From: an uncultured Bacilli bacterium
Lineage (GTDB): Bacteria > Bacillota_I > Bacilli_A > RF39 > UBA660
Assembly (NCBI GenBank): GCA_944329255.1
Contig: CALVIA010000024.1
Coordinates: 1-14,927 of the forward strand
DNA length: 14,927 nucleotides
Direction: 5' to 3'
The notes under the pieces are model-generated. The model was not told the DNA's origin and made no database searches. It saw only the letters and a list, made by a program, of their open reading frames with translations. The position numbers and the translations under genes were made by a program. Below are positions 8,883 to 14,850 of the stretch, piece by piece; the stretch's first letter is position 1, and every line of letters begins with the position of its first letter.

Positions 8883-9158
8883 TTATACTTTAATTATTTC
8901 TGCTATTGGCTTTATTCTTTCTAATAATATCTTTTCAACTTTCTCATATAACTCTTTTGATATATTTCCTTTTTCATATAATTCTTTATTTATTTTTAAT
9001 TCTAATTCATAAGAACATAATACATTTTTAAATATATTAAAAGGCTTCATATCTTTTATAGTTTCATCAATATATGTGGTATCAATATTTCCAAACTCAT
9101 CTTCTTCATATTCTTTTACAACTTTGTCATTTTCATCTAATTCATAATAATATGCCAT
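8883..9158 (-). CDS. Small acidic protein upstream of the recombinase
   Basis: This 91-aa protein is of unknown function. It begins MAYYYELDENDKVVKEYEED, is rich in Glu/Asp/Tyr, and ends with a helical segment whose pattern (ELYEKGNISKELYEKVEKI) recalls the short 'leader helix, Gly, Ile-Ser, Glu-x-Tyr' module of SHOCT-like tails. The RBS AGGAGG lies 7 nt before the ATG. It is the first gene of a two-gene operon with the large recombinase, 14 nt apart, so a role in recombination is plausible. A directionality factor that turns integration into excision would be expected in such a place. No DNA-binding motif is visible, and this role is inference from position only. Confidence 0.7.
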   Translation of the reverse strand: MAYYYELDENDKVVKEYEEDEFGNIDTTYIDETIKDMKPFNIFKNVLCSYELELKINKELYEKGNISKELYEKVEKILLERIKPIAEIIKV

Positions 9159-9280
9159 ATATATTCCTCCTATTTAAGATTATTCACAATCATAAATAAT
9201 ATAATAATTATTTATCTACAAAATGTATAAATAAATTATAAATTACTCATAATAATAAATTGCCCCTAAATATTCTCCTA

Positions 9281-9321
9281 TATATATTATACGATTTTTA
9301 TTTTTCAAAAATTGCCATTTT
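9281..9321. repeat. 41-bp direct repeat, copy A
   Basis: It matches 14517-14557 at 40 of 41 positions in the same orientation (A/C difference at 9311). Weaker similarity continues to about 9357. On the minus strand the unit contains GGCAA, then TTGAAA, then TATAAT (9286-9291). It lies 123 nt upstream of the 91-aa gene, so it may hold the promoter or operator of the recombinase operon. Confidence 0.9.
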
Positions 9322-9371
9322 GAGCCTTATTTTTAAAATTTCTTTAATTTTTTAGCATTTTTTATCAATTT

Positions 9372-9974
9372 TTAATCATTTTGGCTATTTTTTATTAAAT
9401 TATAAAATGTATTATTCTTTAAACCTAATAATTCCATTGCTTCTTTACTTTTAATTTTTTTATCTTTCCATTTACTCATAACTTCATCATAATTACTTGG
9501 CTTTTCTATTTTAGGTCTTCCAAATTTAACACCTTTTTTTAAAGCATTTTCTATTCCTTCTTTTTGCCTTAATTTTATAAAACTTCTCTCTTGCTCTGCA
9601 ACATAACTTAATATTTGCAAAACTAAATCACTTATAAATGTTCCTAATAAATCTTTATTATTTCTCGTATCTAATAAAGGCATATCAATAACAACTATAT
9701 CTGCTTTTATATTTTTTGTTATATCTTTCCATTCTTCAATAATCATATTATAATTTCTACCTAATCTATCAATGCTCTTAATTACTAATAAATCATTTTC
9801 TCTTAATATATGCTTTAATATTAAATAATTTTCTCTATTAAAATCTTTTCCACTTTGCTTATCTACATAAATATCTCTCTCATCAATATTAAAATCTTTA
9901 AAGGCATTTATTTGTCTTTCTTCATTTTGCTCTTTACTGCTAACCCTTGCATACCCAAAAACTTTATTATTCAT
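9372..9974 (-). CDS. Small serine recombinase (plasmid-type resolvase/invertase)
   Basis: This 200-aa protein belongs to the Tn3/Hin-type resolvase family. GYARVSSKEQNEERQ carries the catalytic Ser (about Ser12), IKSIDRLGRN is the conserved arginine motif, and LSYVAEQERSFIKLRQKEGI is the long E helix. The C-terminal ~45 residues, beginning GVKFGRPKIEKP, form the DNA-binding helix-turn-helix. Proteins of this type usually resolve plasmid multimers or transposon cointegrates, or invert a segment. It follows the 77-aa gene by 8 nt with an RBS in the gap. It is unlikely to be the integrase because it lies far from both ends and a large serine recombinase is present. Its res site was not identified; the repeat just downstream is a candidate. 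Confidence 0.9.
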   Translation of the reverse strand: MNNKVFGYARVSSKEQNEERQINAFKDFNIDERDIYVDKQSGKDFNRENYLILKHILRENDLLVIKSIDRLGRNYNMIIEEWKDITKNIKADIVVIDMPLLDTRNNKDLLGTFISDLVLQILSYVAEQERSFIKLRQKEGIENALKKGVKFGRPKIEKPSNYDEVMSKWKDKKIKSKEAMELLGLKNNTFYNLIKNSQND

Positions 9975-9982
9975 ATAAAAAC

Positions 9983-10216
9983 CTACCTTGCTAAATAATT
10001 ACTAAATTCCCTAAAAATTCTATCAAATATGCTATCTTCAAATGTTCCTACTAATTCGAGCTTAATATTTTTTTCTCTTAATTCAGCTAAAAAATTAGAG
10101 CAAGCAATAGTAATAGGGAAATCATCTGCATTATTTTCTTCTATTGCTGTCATTATAGTATCAACATAACCATCGCATACCATTGTTACAATGTTTCTTA
10201 AAATTTCTTCTTTCAT
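9983..10216 (-). CDS. Hypothetical 77-aa protein preceding the resolvase
   Basis: I do not recognise this protein. It is short, acidic and probably all-helical in its first half (MKEEILRNIVTMVCDGYVDTI, split by DDFP), with no membrane segment or clear DNA-binding motif. The start at 10216 has a strong RBS (AAGGGGGTG, about 8 nt upstream); a second ATG 4 nt further upstream is out of frame. It is the first gene of an operon with the resolvase (8-nt gap). It could be an accessory factor for the resolvase or part of plasmid maintenance, but nothing in the sequence decides. Confidence 0.65.
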   Translation of the reverse strand: MKEEILRNIVTMVCDGYVDTIMTAIEENNADDFPITIACSNFLAELREKNIKLELVGTFEDSIFDRIFREFSNYLAR

Positions 10217-10340
10217 TCATTACACCCCCTTACTATAAAAAATATTATATTTTCACTTTTTCAAAAAAACAACTCTTTTATTTAAAAATCTCAAAAAACT
10301 TTTCAAATATTTAAAAACTTCAATATATACTTTTTCAAAT

Positions 10341-10376
10341 AAAAAAAAGACTTAATTCATATCAAAATTAAATCTT
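10341..10376 (-). terminator. Terminator of the KAP-like gene
   Basis: An 11-bp stem with one G-U pair (10347-10357 with 10366-10376) and an 8-nt loop is followed on the minus strand by eight T residues (10341-10348). It lies 18 nt past the KAP-like stop codon. Confidence 0.8.
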
Positions 10377-10393
10377 TATAAACCTTTACTTTT

Positions 10394-11680
10394 TTAAATA
10401 GAAGAAAAATTACTTATCATTGAAATAATATCTAAAAATTTCTGCTTTTTTGTATCAATATTATAATCAGTATCATTTTTATTTAAATACTTATCATATA
10501 TACTTCTTATATAATTTTCATCATCAATTTCTTTATCCTTGTAAACGTTATCATTCTCTTTTATTCTGTTAATTATACTCTGAATTTCTTTTTTACTTTT
10601 CATTACTAAAATAAATTCTTCAATATCTCTTCCACTTATAAATTTATTAAATTTTTCTCCGCTATTGATTTTTAACGCTAAGCAATAAGGAATAAAAATA
10701 TATTTTAATACTAAATCATTCCCAAAACTATCATAACTATCAAAATAATCATTTAATAAATCCATTGTATATAAATATCTATTTATTTGCCTCATACTAA
10801 AACTATAATAATTACATAATTCTCTTATCATTACGCTTATATAGCTACTATCATTATAAATTAATAATACATTGTTAAGATATTTATTAACATCAACATT
10901 TTCCAATGAAATTATTAAATCATATATCTTATTTAAATAACCATACCCATCAAATTTTTCTCCATAAAATTTTGAAACAGTGTGAGCCAATTGTTCATTA
11001 TTGCTTACAACTAAAAATATTAAATTTTTATTATCAAAAAAGTGTTTAATAGTTTCTATTACTTTTACTGCATAATTAGGATTACATCTATCTAATTCAT
11101 CTATAATAATTATAATTTTTTTACCATTTGGGATTATACTATCTAATAATACATTTAATGCTTTCTTTTGTTCTTCAATTGTATGAATATTTTTTACTAA
11201 GTCATCATAACTTTGAACTTTATCTATATCAAATAAATCTTTACTTATAGTCTTCATAAATGCTTTAAAATTTAAGGGAATTTGTATATTACCATCTGCT
11301 GTTTGTGCTTTTTCTCTTGGAAAATCATTTATTATTTTGTATATTATTGAATTTAATGGATCTATATGATTATCATTTTCCCAAGCATTATAATAATATA
11401 TAAAATGCTTATCATTAAATTCTTTTATGATGTCATTATTTAAGTTTTGATTAGAAATTAAATTTATCTTATTATTTAAATACAATTTATTTATTAATTC
11501 TATTTGTTTTACAAAAACTGTCTTTCCACAACCCCAATCACCATCTATTGAAATAATAGTATTCCTTTTTAATATATTAATCAATTTCAATAAATTATTA
11601 ATTTTAGAAATTCTTTGCAATTTATTTTGATTGATACATTCTAATAATTTTTCTTCTGTTAAATCAAAATCATAATTCAT
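10394..11680 (-). CDS. KAP-like P-loop NTPase
   Basis: This is a STAND/KAP-type P-loop ATPase of 428 aa. Walker A is ISIDGDWGCGKTVFVKQIE (Gly47 to Thr54). Walker B is KKIIIIIDELDRCNP, with Asp194-Glu195 followed by the Leu-Asp-Arg-Cys that is characteristic of KAP and related NTPases. The C-terminal half is helical, with RQINRYLYTMDLL as a likely helical lid. No transmembrane segments are visible, although many KAP proteins have them. KAP NTPases recur in phage-exclusion and defence loci (PifA is the classical case), and this fits its position next to a macro-domain and a nuclease-like gene. The RBS is GGTGAT, with TGGTATAAT just upstream. A substrate cannot be inferred. Confidence 0.82.
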   Translation of the reverse strand: MNYDFDLTEEKLLECINQNKLQRISKINNLLKLINILKRNTIISIDGDWGCGKTVFVKQIELINKLYLNNKINLISNQNLNNDIIKEFNDKHFIYYYNAWENDNHIDPLNSIIYKIINDFPREKAQTADGNIQIPLNFKAFMKTISKDLFDIDKVQSYDDLVKNIHTIEEQKKALNVLLDSIIPNGKKIIIIIDELDRCNPNYAVKVIETIKHFFDNKNLIFLVVSNNEQLAHTVSKFYGEKFDGYGYLNKIYDLIISLENVDVNKYLNNVLLIYNDSSYISVMIRELCNYYSFSMRQINRYLYTMDLLNDYFDSYDSFGNDLVLKYIFIPYCLALKINSGEKFNKFISGRDIEEFILVMKSKKEIQSIINRIKENDNVYKDKEIDDENYIRSIYDKYLNKNDTDYNIDTKKQKFLDIISMISNFSSI

Positions 11681-11684
11681 TTAA

Positions 11685-11705
11685 ATCACCAATTACATTA
11701 TACCA
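11685..11705 (-). promoter_or_regulatory. Extended -10 promoter and RBS of the KAP-like gene
   Basis: On the minus strand TGGTATAAT (11697-11705) matches an extended -10 element, with GGTGAT (11685-11690) as RBS before the ATG at 11680. Transcription from here would begin about at the RBS, giving a very short leader. The terminator of the preceding gene lies just upstream, so the KAP-like gene probably has its own transcript. Confidence 0.5.
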
Positions 11706-11707
11706 CT

Positions 11708-11733
11708 AAAAAATGCCTTATAACTAAGCATTT
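11708..11733 (-). terminator. Terminator of the macro-domain gene
   Basis: On the minus strand AAATGC (11733-11728) pairs with GCATTT (11716-11711), with weaker inner pairing, and is followed by a T-tract (11708-11713). The macro gene stop TAG (11724-11726) is inside the hairpin loop. Confidence 0.65.
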
Positions 11734-12233
11734 ACATATATTTCTTTTATTTCTTCATTAGGCAATACTAATGTAAAATCAATATCATATTTTAATACTA
11801 AATAATTTAATAAATCTACAACTTTTTTTGCTATATCATTATGTTTATAACCATGTGCCTCAGTTCCTAAACTAATGCTAATAATACTTTTATACATATT
11901 CTTTTTTGCCTCAATTATTATTTTATAATAACTCAATAATAAATCATCTATTGCGACATTATTGTCTTTATATTTATAATAATTAGGACACAATATATGC
12001 AATATATCTATACCAATATCAAAACCTGGGCTAAATCTAACTTCATTTACTTTCATATTATCTTTATACTGCTTTTTACAATATTCTTCTAATAATTCTT
12101 TATTAGCTTTTTCATATATTAAATTACAAACACCACTACCACAAAGCATATTTTCATTAGAACTATTAACTATTAAATCTTTATTATCTAAATAATCTAA
12201 AATATTTCCACAAACAATATTTAATTTTGCCAC
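11724..12233 (-). CDS. Macro-domain protein (ADP-ribose binding/hydrolysing)
   Basis: This is a single macro domain of 169 aa. LNIVCGNILDYL (GNI at residues 9-11) and LIVNSSNENMLCGSGVCNLI (residues 20-39) are the ADP-ribose-binding loops. The Asn-Ser-Ser-Asn and Gly-Ser-Gly pattern is that of the MacroD/ALC1-like group, which binds or removes ADP-ribose from proteins or nucleic acids. SISLGTEAHGYKHNDIA matches the second phosphate-binding loop (usual form G-x-G/y-x-h). The chosen start is GTG at 12233 with RBS AAGGTGG 6 nt upstream; the ATG at 12257 is rejected because that RBS would fall inside the gene. It sits between a nuclease-like and a KAP-like gene in the same orientation. No DarT-like toxin partner was recognised. 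Confidence 0.85.
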   Translation of the reverse strand: MAKLNIVCGNILDYLDNKDLIVNSSNENMLCGSGVCNLIYEKANKELLEEYCKKQYKDNMKVNEVRFSPGFDIGIDILHILCPNYYKYKDNNVAIDDLLLSYYKIIIEAKKNMYKSIISISLGTEAHGYKHNDIAKKVVDLLNYLVLKYDIDFTLVLPNEEIKEIYVNA

Positions 12234-12392
12234 AATAAACCACCTTAATAATATCAATTACATAAATACAATATATAATTATCTCATTATACCTTCAATT
12301 TTTAGCAAATAACAATTCATTTAATCAATTTAATATAATTATATAATAAAATACAAAAAGTCCTTTAAACTTGCTCTAAATTATCAAATATT

Positions 12393-12959
12393 CTATTCAT
12401 AAAAATTAAGCTGCTTTTCAATACATATATAATTATTTTTATCTTTCTTATTTCTATCACTTATAATATTTTCATATTTATTTGAACTATCTAAATTTCT
12501 TTTAATAACATTAACAAATAAATTCCATTCTTTATCAGTAGGCAACTCATCACTAAAAACAAACATAAAATCAAAATTTTCTCCATGGCTTAATAATCTC
12601 GACTTTATACTTTTTTCATTACTATTGCCAACCATAAAACCATATTTTAAGCCATTATATAATTCTTTATGTGCCTTTGCTTTATTGCTATAAGTGATAA
12701 CATCGTGGGTAGAGTAGGTATTATATTTACTTTCAATTATTACCTTTGGCACTAAATTTTTTCCACGCTTTTCTTTTATTACTAAATCAACTTCATATTT
12801 CCTATATTTAATTTTTTCTTCTTCATTTTTATAATCTTCTATATATACCGAATAAGGCACTTTATCAAAACAACTTATTTCATATTTATTATTATCTAAT
12901 TCATCTTTTAATTTATCGCATATTTTCATAGTCCATTTATCTTCTAATCTATCTCTCAT
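12393..12959 (-). CDS. PD-(D/E)XK nuclease-like protein
   Basis: This 188-aa protein contains an apparent PD-(D/E)XK core: KYEVDLVI (Asp58) followed after a short turn by PKVIIESKY (Glu76-x-Lys78), with a preceding N-terminal helix (MRDRLEDKWTMKICDKL). The next segment, DVITYSNKAKAHKELY, looks like the helix that often carries an extra polar residue in restriction-endonuclease folds. It may be a restriction enzyme or effector nuclease, but no DNA methyltransferase is adjacent, which argues against an ordinary type II R-M pair. The RBS AAGGAG is 8 nt from the ATG. It diverges from the XRE gene. The fold call rests on the motif alone. Confidence 0.6.
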   Translation of the reverse strand: MRDRLEDKWTMKICDKLKDELDNNKYEISCFDKVPYSVYIEDYKNEEEKIKYRKYEVDLVIKEKRGKNLVPKVIIESKYNTYSTHDVITYSNKAKAHKELYNGLKYGFMVGNSNEKSIKSRLLSHGENFDFMFVFSDELPTDKEWNLFVNVIKRNLDSSNKYENIISDRNKKDKNNYICIEKQLNFYE

Positions 12960-12984
12960 ATCTAAAACTCCTTAACTTATATAA

Positions 12985-12993
12985 ATTATATCA
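12985..12993 (-). promoter_or_regulatory. Extended -10 promoter of the nuclease-like gene
   Basis: TGATATAAT on the minus strand is a good extended -10 element 26 nt upstream of the nuclease-like start codon. It lies in the divergent region shared with the XRE gene, where that regulator could act. Confidence 0.5.
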
Positions 12994-13082
12994 TAAAATA
13001 TATAATATTAAGCATATAAATATAACTAATATTGCTATCACTAATTTCTAATAATGAGACAATTATATTAGGAGGCAATATT

Positions 13083-13412
13083 ATGAAAAATAACTTAAAA
13101 GAAATTAGAGTTTCAAAGAATTTATTACAAACAAAAGTAGCAATAGACTTAAATACAACCCAAGAAACTATATCTTCTTATGAAACTGGCAGAGTATTCC
13201 CAAGTTCCGATATGCTCATTAAACTTGCTAATTATTATAATACATCTATCGATTATTTATTATGCCGTACTAAATATAATATGCCAATAGATGATATTAA
13301 ACCTAATAATATTAGCGATAACGACTTTATATTATTAAATAAAATAAATAAATTATCTAATATAAATAAAGCAAAAGTAGAAGCATATATAGATGGCTTA
13401 AATGACAACTAA
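13083..13412 (+). CDS. XRE-family transcriptional regulator
   Basis: This 109-aa repressor-type protein has an N-terminal Cro/CI helix-turn-helix: LKEIRVSKNLLQTKVAIDL, then TTQETISSYETGRVFPSSD (recognition helix) and LIKLANYYNTSIDYLL, the standard end of an HTH_3 domain. The C-terminal part (KINKLSNINKAKVEAYIDGL) is a short helical tail of the kind used for dimerisation. The start is ATG 13083 with RBS AGGAGG at 13070-13075; the ORF opens at 13032 but that ATG has no RBS. It is the only rightward gene in the element and diverges from the nuclease-like gene, the classic position for a regulator of element functions. Confidence 0.92.
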   Translation: MKNNLKEIRVSKNLLQTKVAIDLNTTQETISSYETGRVFPSSDMLIKLANYYNTSIDYLLCRTKYNMPIDDIKPNNISDNDFILLNKINKLSNINKAKVEAYIDGLNDN

Positions 13413-13614
13413 CTTCTAAATATATACATATTTATCTAAAACACCTTAATATTCCCTTATTTTATATTCAAATATCAAATATTATATATAAAAATATCTG
13501 CTAAATTATATACCTATCTTTATACTTATTAACTTTATTATTTTTCCAATTCTTTATACTTTACTATATATAATTTATATATTTATTTTTATACATATTT
13601 ATTAAATATTATAT

Positions 13615-13638
13615 GATAGCTAAAAACTATCTTTTTTT
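13615..13638 (+). terminator. Possible terminator downstream of the XRE gene
   Basis: GATAG (13615-13619) and CTATC (13627-13631) form a 5-bp stem with a 7-nt loop, followed by seven T residues. It is 200 nt after the XRE stop and just before the convergent rep stop, so it may protect rep from read-through. The short stem makes it uncertain. Confidence 0.5.
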
Positions 13639-13641
13639 AAT

Positions 13642-13670
13642 GATAATTTCCTTTAAAACGGGGAATTATC
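13642..13670. repeat. Inverted repeat at the rep stop codon
   Basis: Arms GATAATTTCC (13642-13651) and GGGAATTATC (13661-13670) pair at 9 of 10 positions with a 9-nt loop that contains the rep stop (13653-13655). There is no T-tract on either strand directly after it, so it is not a typical intrinsic terminator. Its GC-containing arms stand out in very AT-rich sequence. Confidence 0.6.
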
Positions 13671-14489
13671 ATCTATTATTCTATTGTTATTTATCTGTAC
13701 TTTATTATCAATTTTAATATTATCATAATTTTCTGCTATCTTATTTCTTCTTACCATTGCCATAAATTCAAGTGCTTTTTTTTCATCTTCTTCTTTACTA
13801 ATATTATAAAAATATTCAGATATTTCCTTAAATTTACTTTCTATCTTATTATATTTTTCTATAAATTCTTCATCGGTCATAGTACTTTTTATTTGTTCTT
13901 TATTTAATTTTCTTATTTTATTTTTTAACTTTAAATATTCACTACAATACTGCTTTAAACTATATTTTAATGGCTCTTCATTACCATAATTATAATTACA
14001 AAATAATCTTTTAGCACTTTGATCTATAAAATAATCAGCCAATTTTATATTACAATTCTTTTTATATACTTTCTTATTATTACTATTATTTTCACTAATA
14101 TTATTATCAACATCTATCCAATTTTTATCTATATAATTTTTAATAACATTTCTAAAAGCATAACTAGGACAACTAACTAATAATATATGTAAATGCCAAT
14201 CCGTCTTATAGTTTCCATTATATAATCTATTAGCAAATAAATCTTCTATTTCTAATTCTTTTCTTTGCCCACCAACTTTGCCATTATTTTTAATTTTTAA
14301 TGAACTAACACCTTTTTTAACATTACTACTAACTATCAATGCTTGAGCATACCAACCTTTATTTGCATTTTTCTTACACATATATCTAATAAACTCTCTT
14401 AATCTCTTTGCATATAAAAATGCTTCTTCGCCACTTTTAAATTTTTTATTAACTTCTATACTCGCTATTCCTAATTTCTTCTTCGCCAT
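13653..14489 (-). CDS. rep: Rolling-circle replication initiator (HUH Rep)
   Basis: This 278-aa protein carries the HUH-endonuclease signature: YKTDWHLHILLVS (His99-x-His101 flanked by hydrophobic residues) as the metal-binding motif, and EEPLKYSLKQYCSEYLK (candidate catalytic Tyr176 in K-Y-x2-K) as motif 3. The order and spacing fit pC194/pUB110-type plasmid Rep proteins (Rep_1). The N-terminal RLREFIRYMCKKNANKGWYAQALIVSSN region agrees with motif 1. Such proteins nick a double-strand origin and start rolling-circle replication. Here it could let the excised circle replicate or support its mobilisation. The start at 14489 is 28 nt from repeat copy B. No nick site was identified with confidence. 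Its C-terminal ~80 residues are Lys/Glu/Asn-rich. Confidence 0.8.
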   Translation of the reverse strand: MAKKKLGIASIEVNKKFKSGEEAFLYAKRLREFIRYMCKKNANKGWYAQALIVSSNVKKGVSSLKIKNNGKVGGQRKELEIEDLFANRLYNGNYKTDWHLHILLVSCPSYAFRNVIKNYIDKNWIDVDNNISENNSNNKKVYKKNCNIKLADYFIDQSAKRLFCNYNYGNEEPLKYSLKQYCSEYLKLKNKIRKLNKEQIKSTMTDEEFIEKYNKIESKFKEISEYFYNISKEEDEKKALEFMAMVRRNKIAENYDNIKIDNKVQINNNRIIDDNSPF

Positions 14490-14516
14490 AATACATACCT
14501 TCTTTTAATACCTTCA

Positions 14517-14557
14517 TATATATTATACGATTTTTATTTTTCAAAACTTGCCATTTT
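14517..14557. repeat. 41-bp direct repeat, copy B
   Basis: It is the same orientation and 40/41 identical to 9281-9321, with weaker similarity to about 14593. A second short match, 14591-14605 with 9377-9391 (13/15), lies further along. On the minus strand it carries TATAAT (14522-14527) 33 nt upstream of the rep ATG, so it is a likely promoter or operator region for rep. Confidence 0.9.
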
Positions 14558-14742
14558 CCCATATTTTCTGCAAATTTCTTAAATTTTTCTCATTTTAGCC
14601 ATTTTAAAGCATCATTGCCAAATTATAATATAAATTATTAAATAACTTATTAAACCTTTAAAACAGCCAAATAAATATGCTTATATTATCTCCAAACAAA
14701 AAAACAATTCTTATCTCTAAAAATTGCCGTATCTAATAATAA

Positions 14743-14850
14743 TTAAACTAATTTTATATAACTTTCAACTTCATAAATAAATTCAAATGGCTTCCTACTT
14801 CTTGCATTAACCCATCTATCAAATATTTCCACTGCATTTTTATAGTTGTT
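14743..14850 (-). CDS. Alternative C-terminal tail of the large recombinase (used in the excised circle)
   Basis: These 35 codons plus TAA (14743-14745) have no start codon or RBS of their own, but their composition is protein-like, with segments such as AVEIFDRWVNARSRKPFEF. When attL and attR recombine, the recombinase frame ...FNSSYAY (ending at 7239 in the integrated form) joins AAC at 14850 without a stop, so this stretch becomes its C-terminus (about 578 aa instead of 544). In the integrated state it has no apparent means of translation. It could instead be a chance open frame, but that is unlikely at this AT content. Evidence is the frame match only. Confidence 0.6.
   Translation of the reverse strand, partial: NNYKNAVEIFDRWVNARSRKPFEFIYEVESYIKLV

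Noticed and set aside
9281..9321. Sporulation sigma-E or sigma-K promoter in the repeat
   Set aside because: The minus strand CGTATAATA only loosely resembles the mother-cell -10 consensus and no matching -35 is at the right distance, so no specific sigma factor can be assigned.
9281..14557. The 41-bp direct repeats as the attachment sites of the element
   Set aside because: They lie inside the element and do not split any gene; the spoIVA junctions at 7240 and 14851 explain the ends better, and the recombinase lies outside the repeats.
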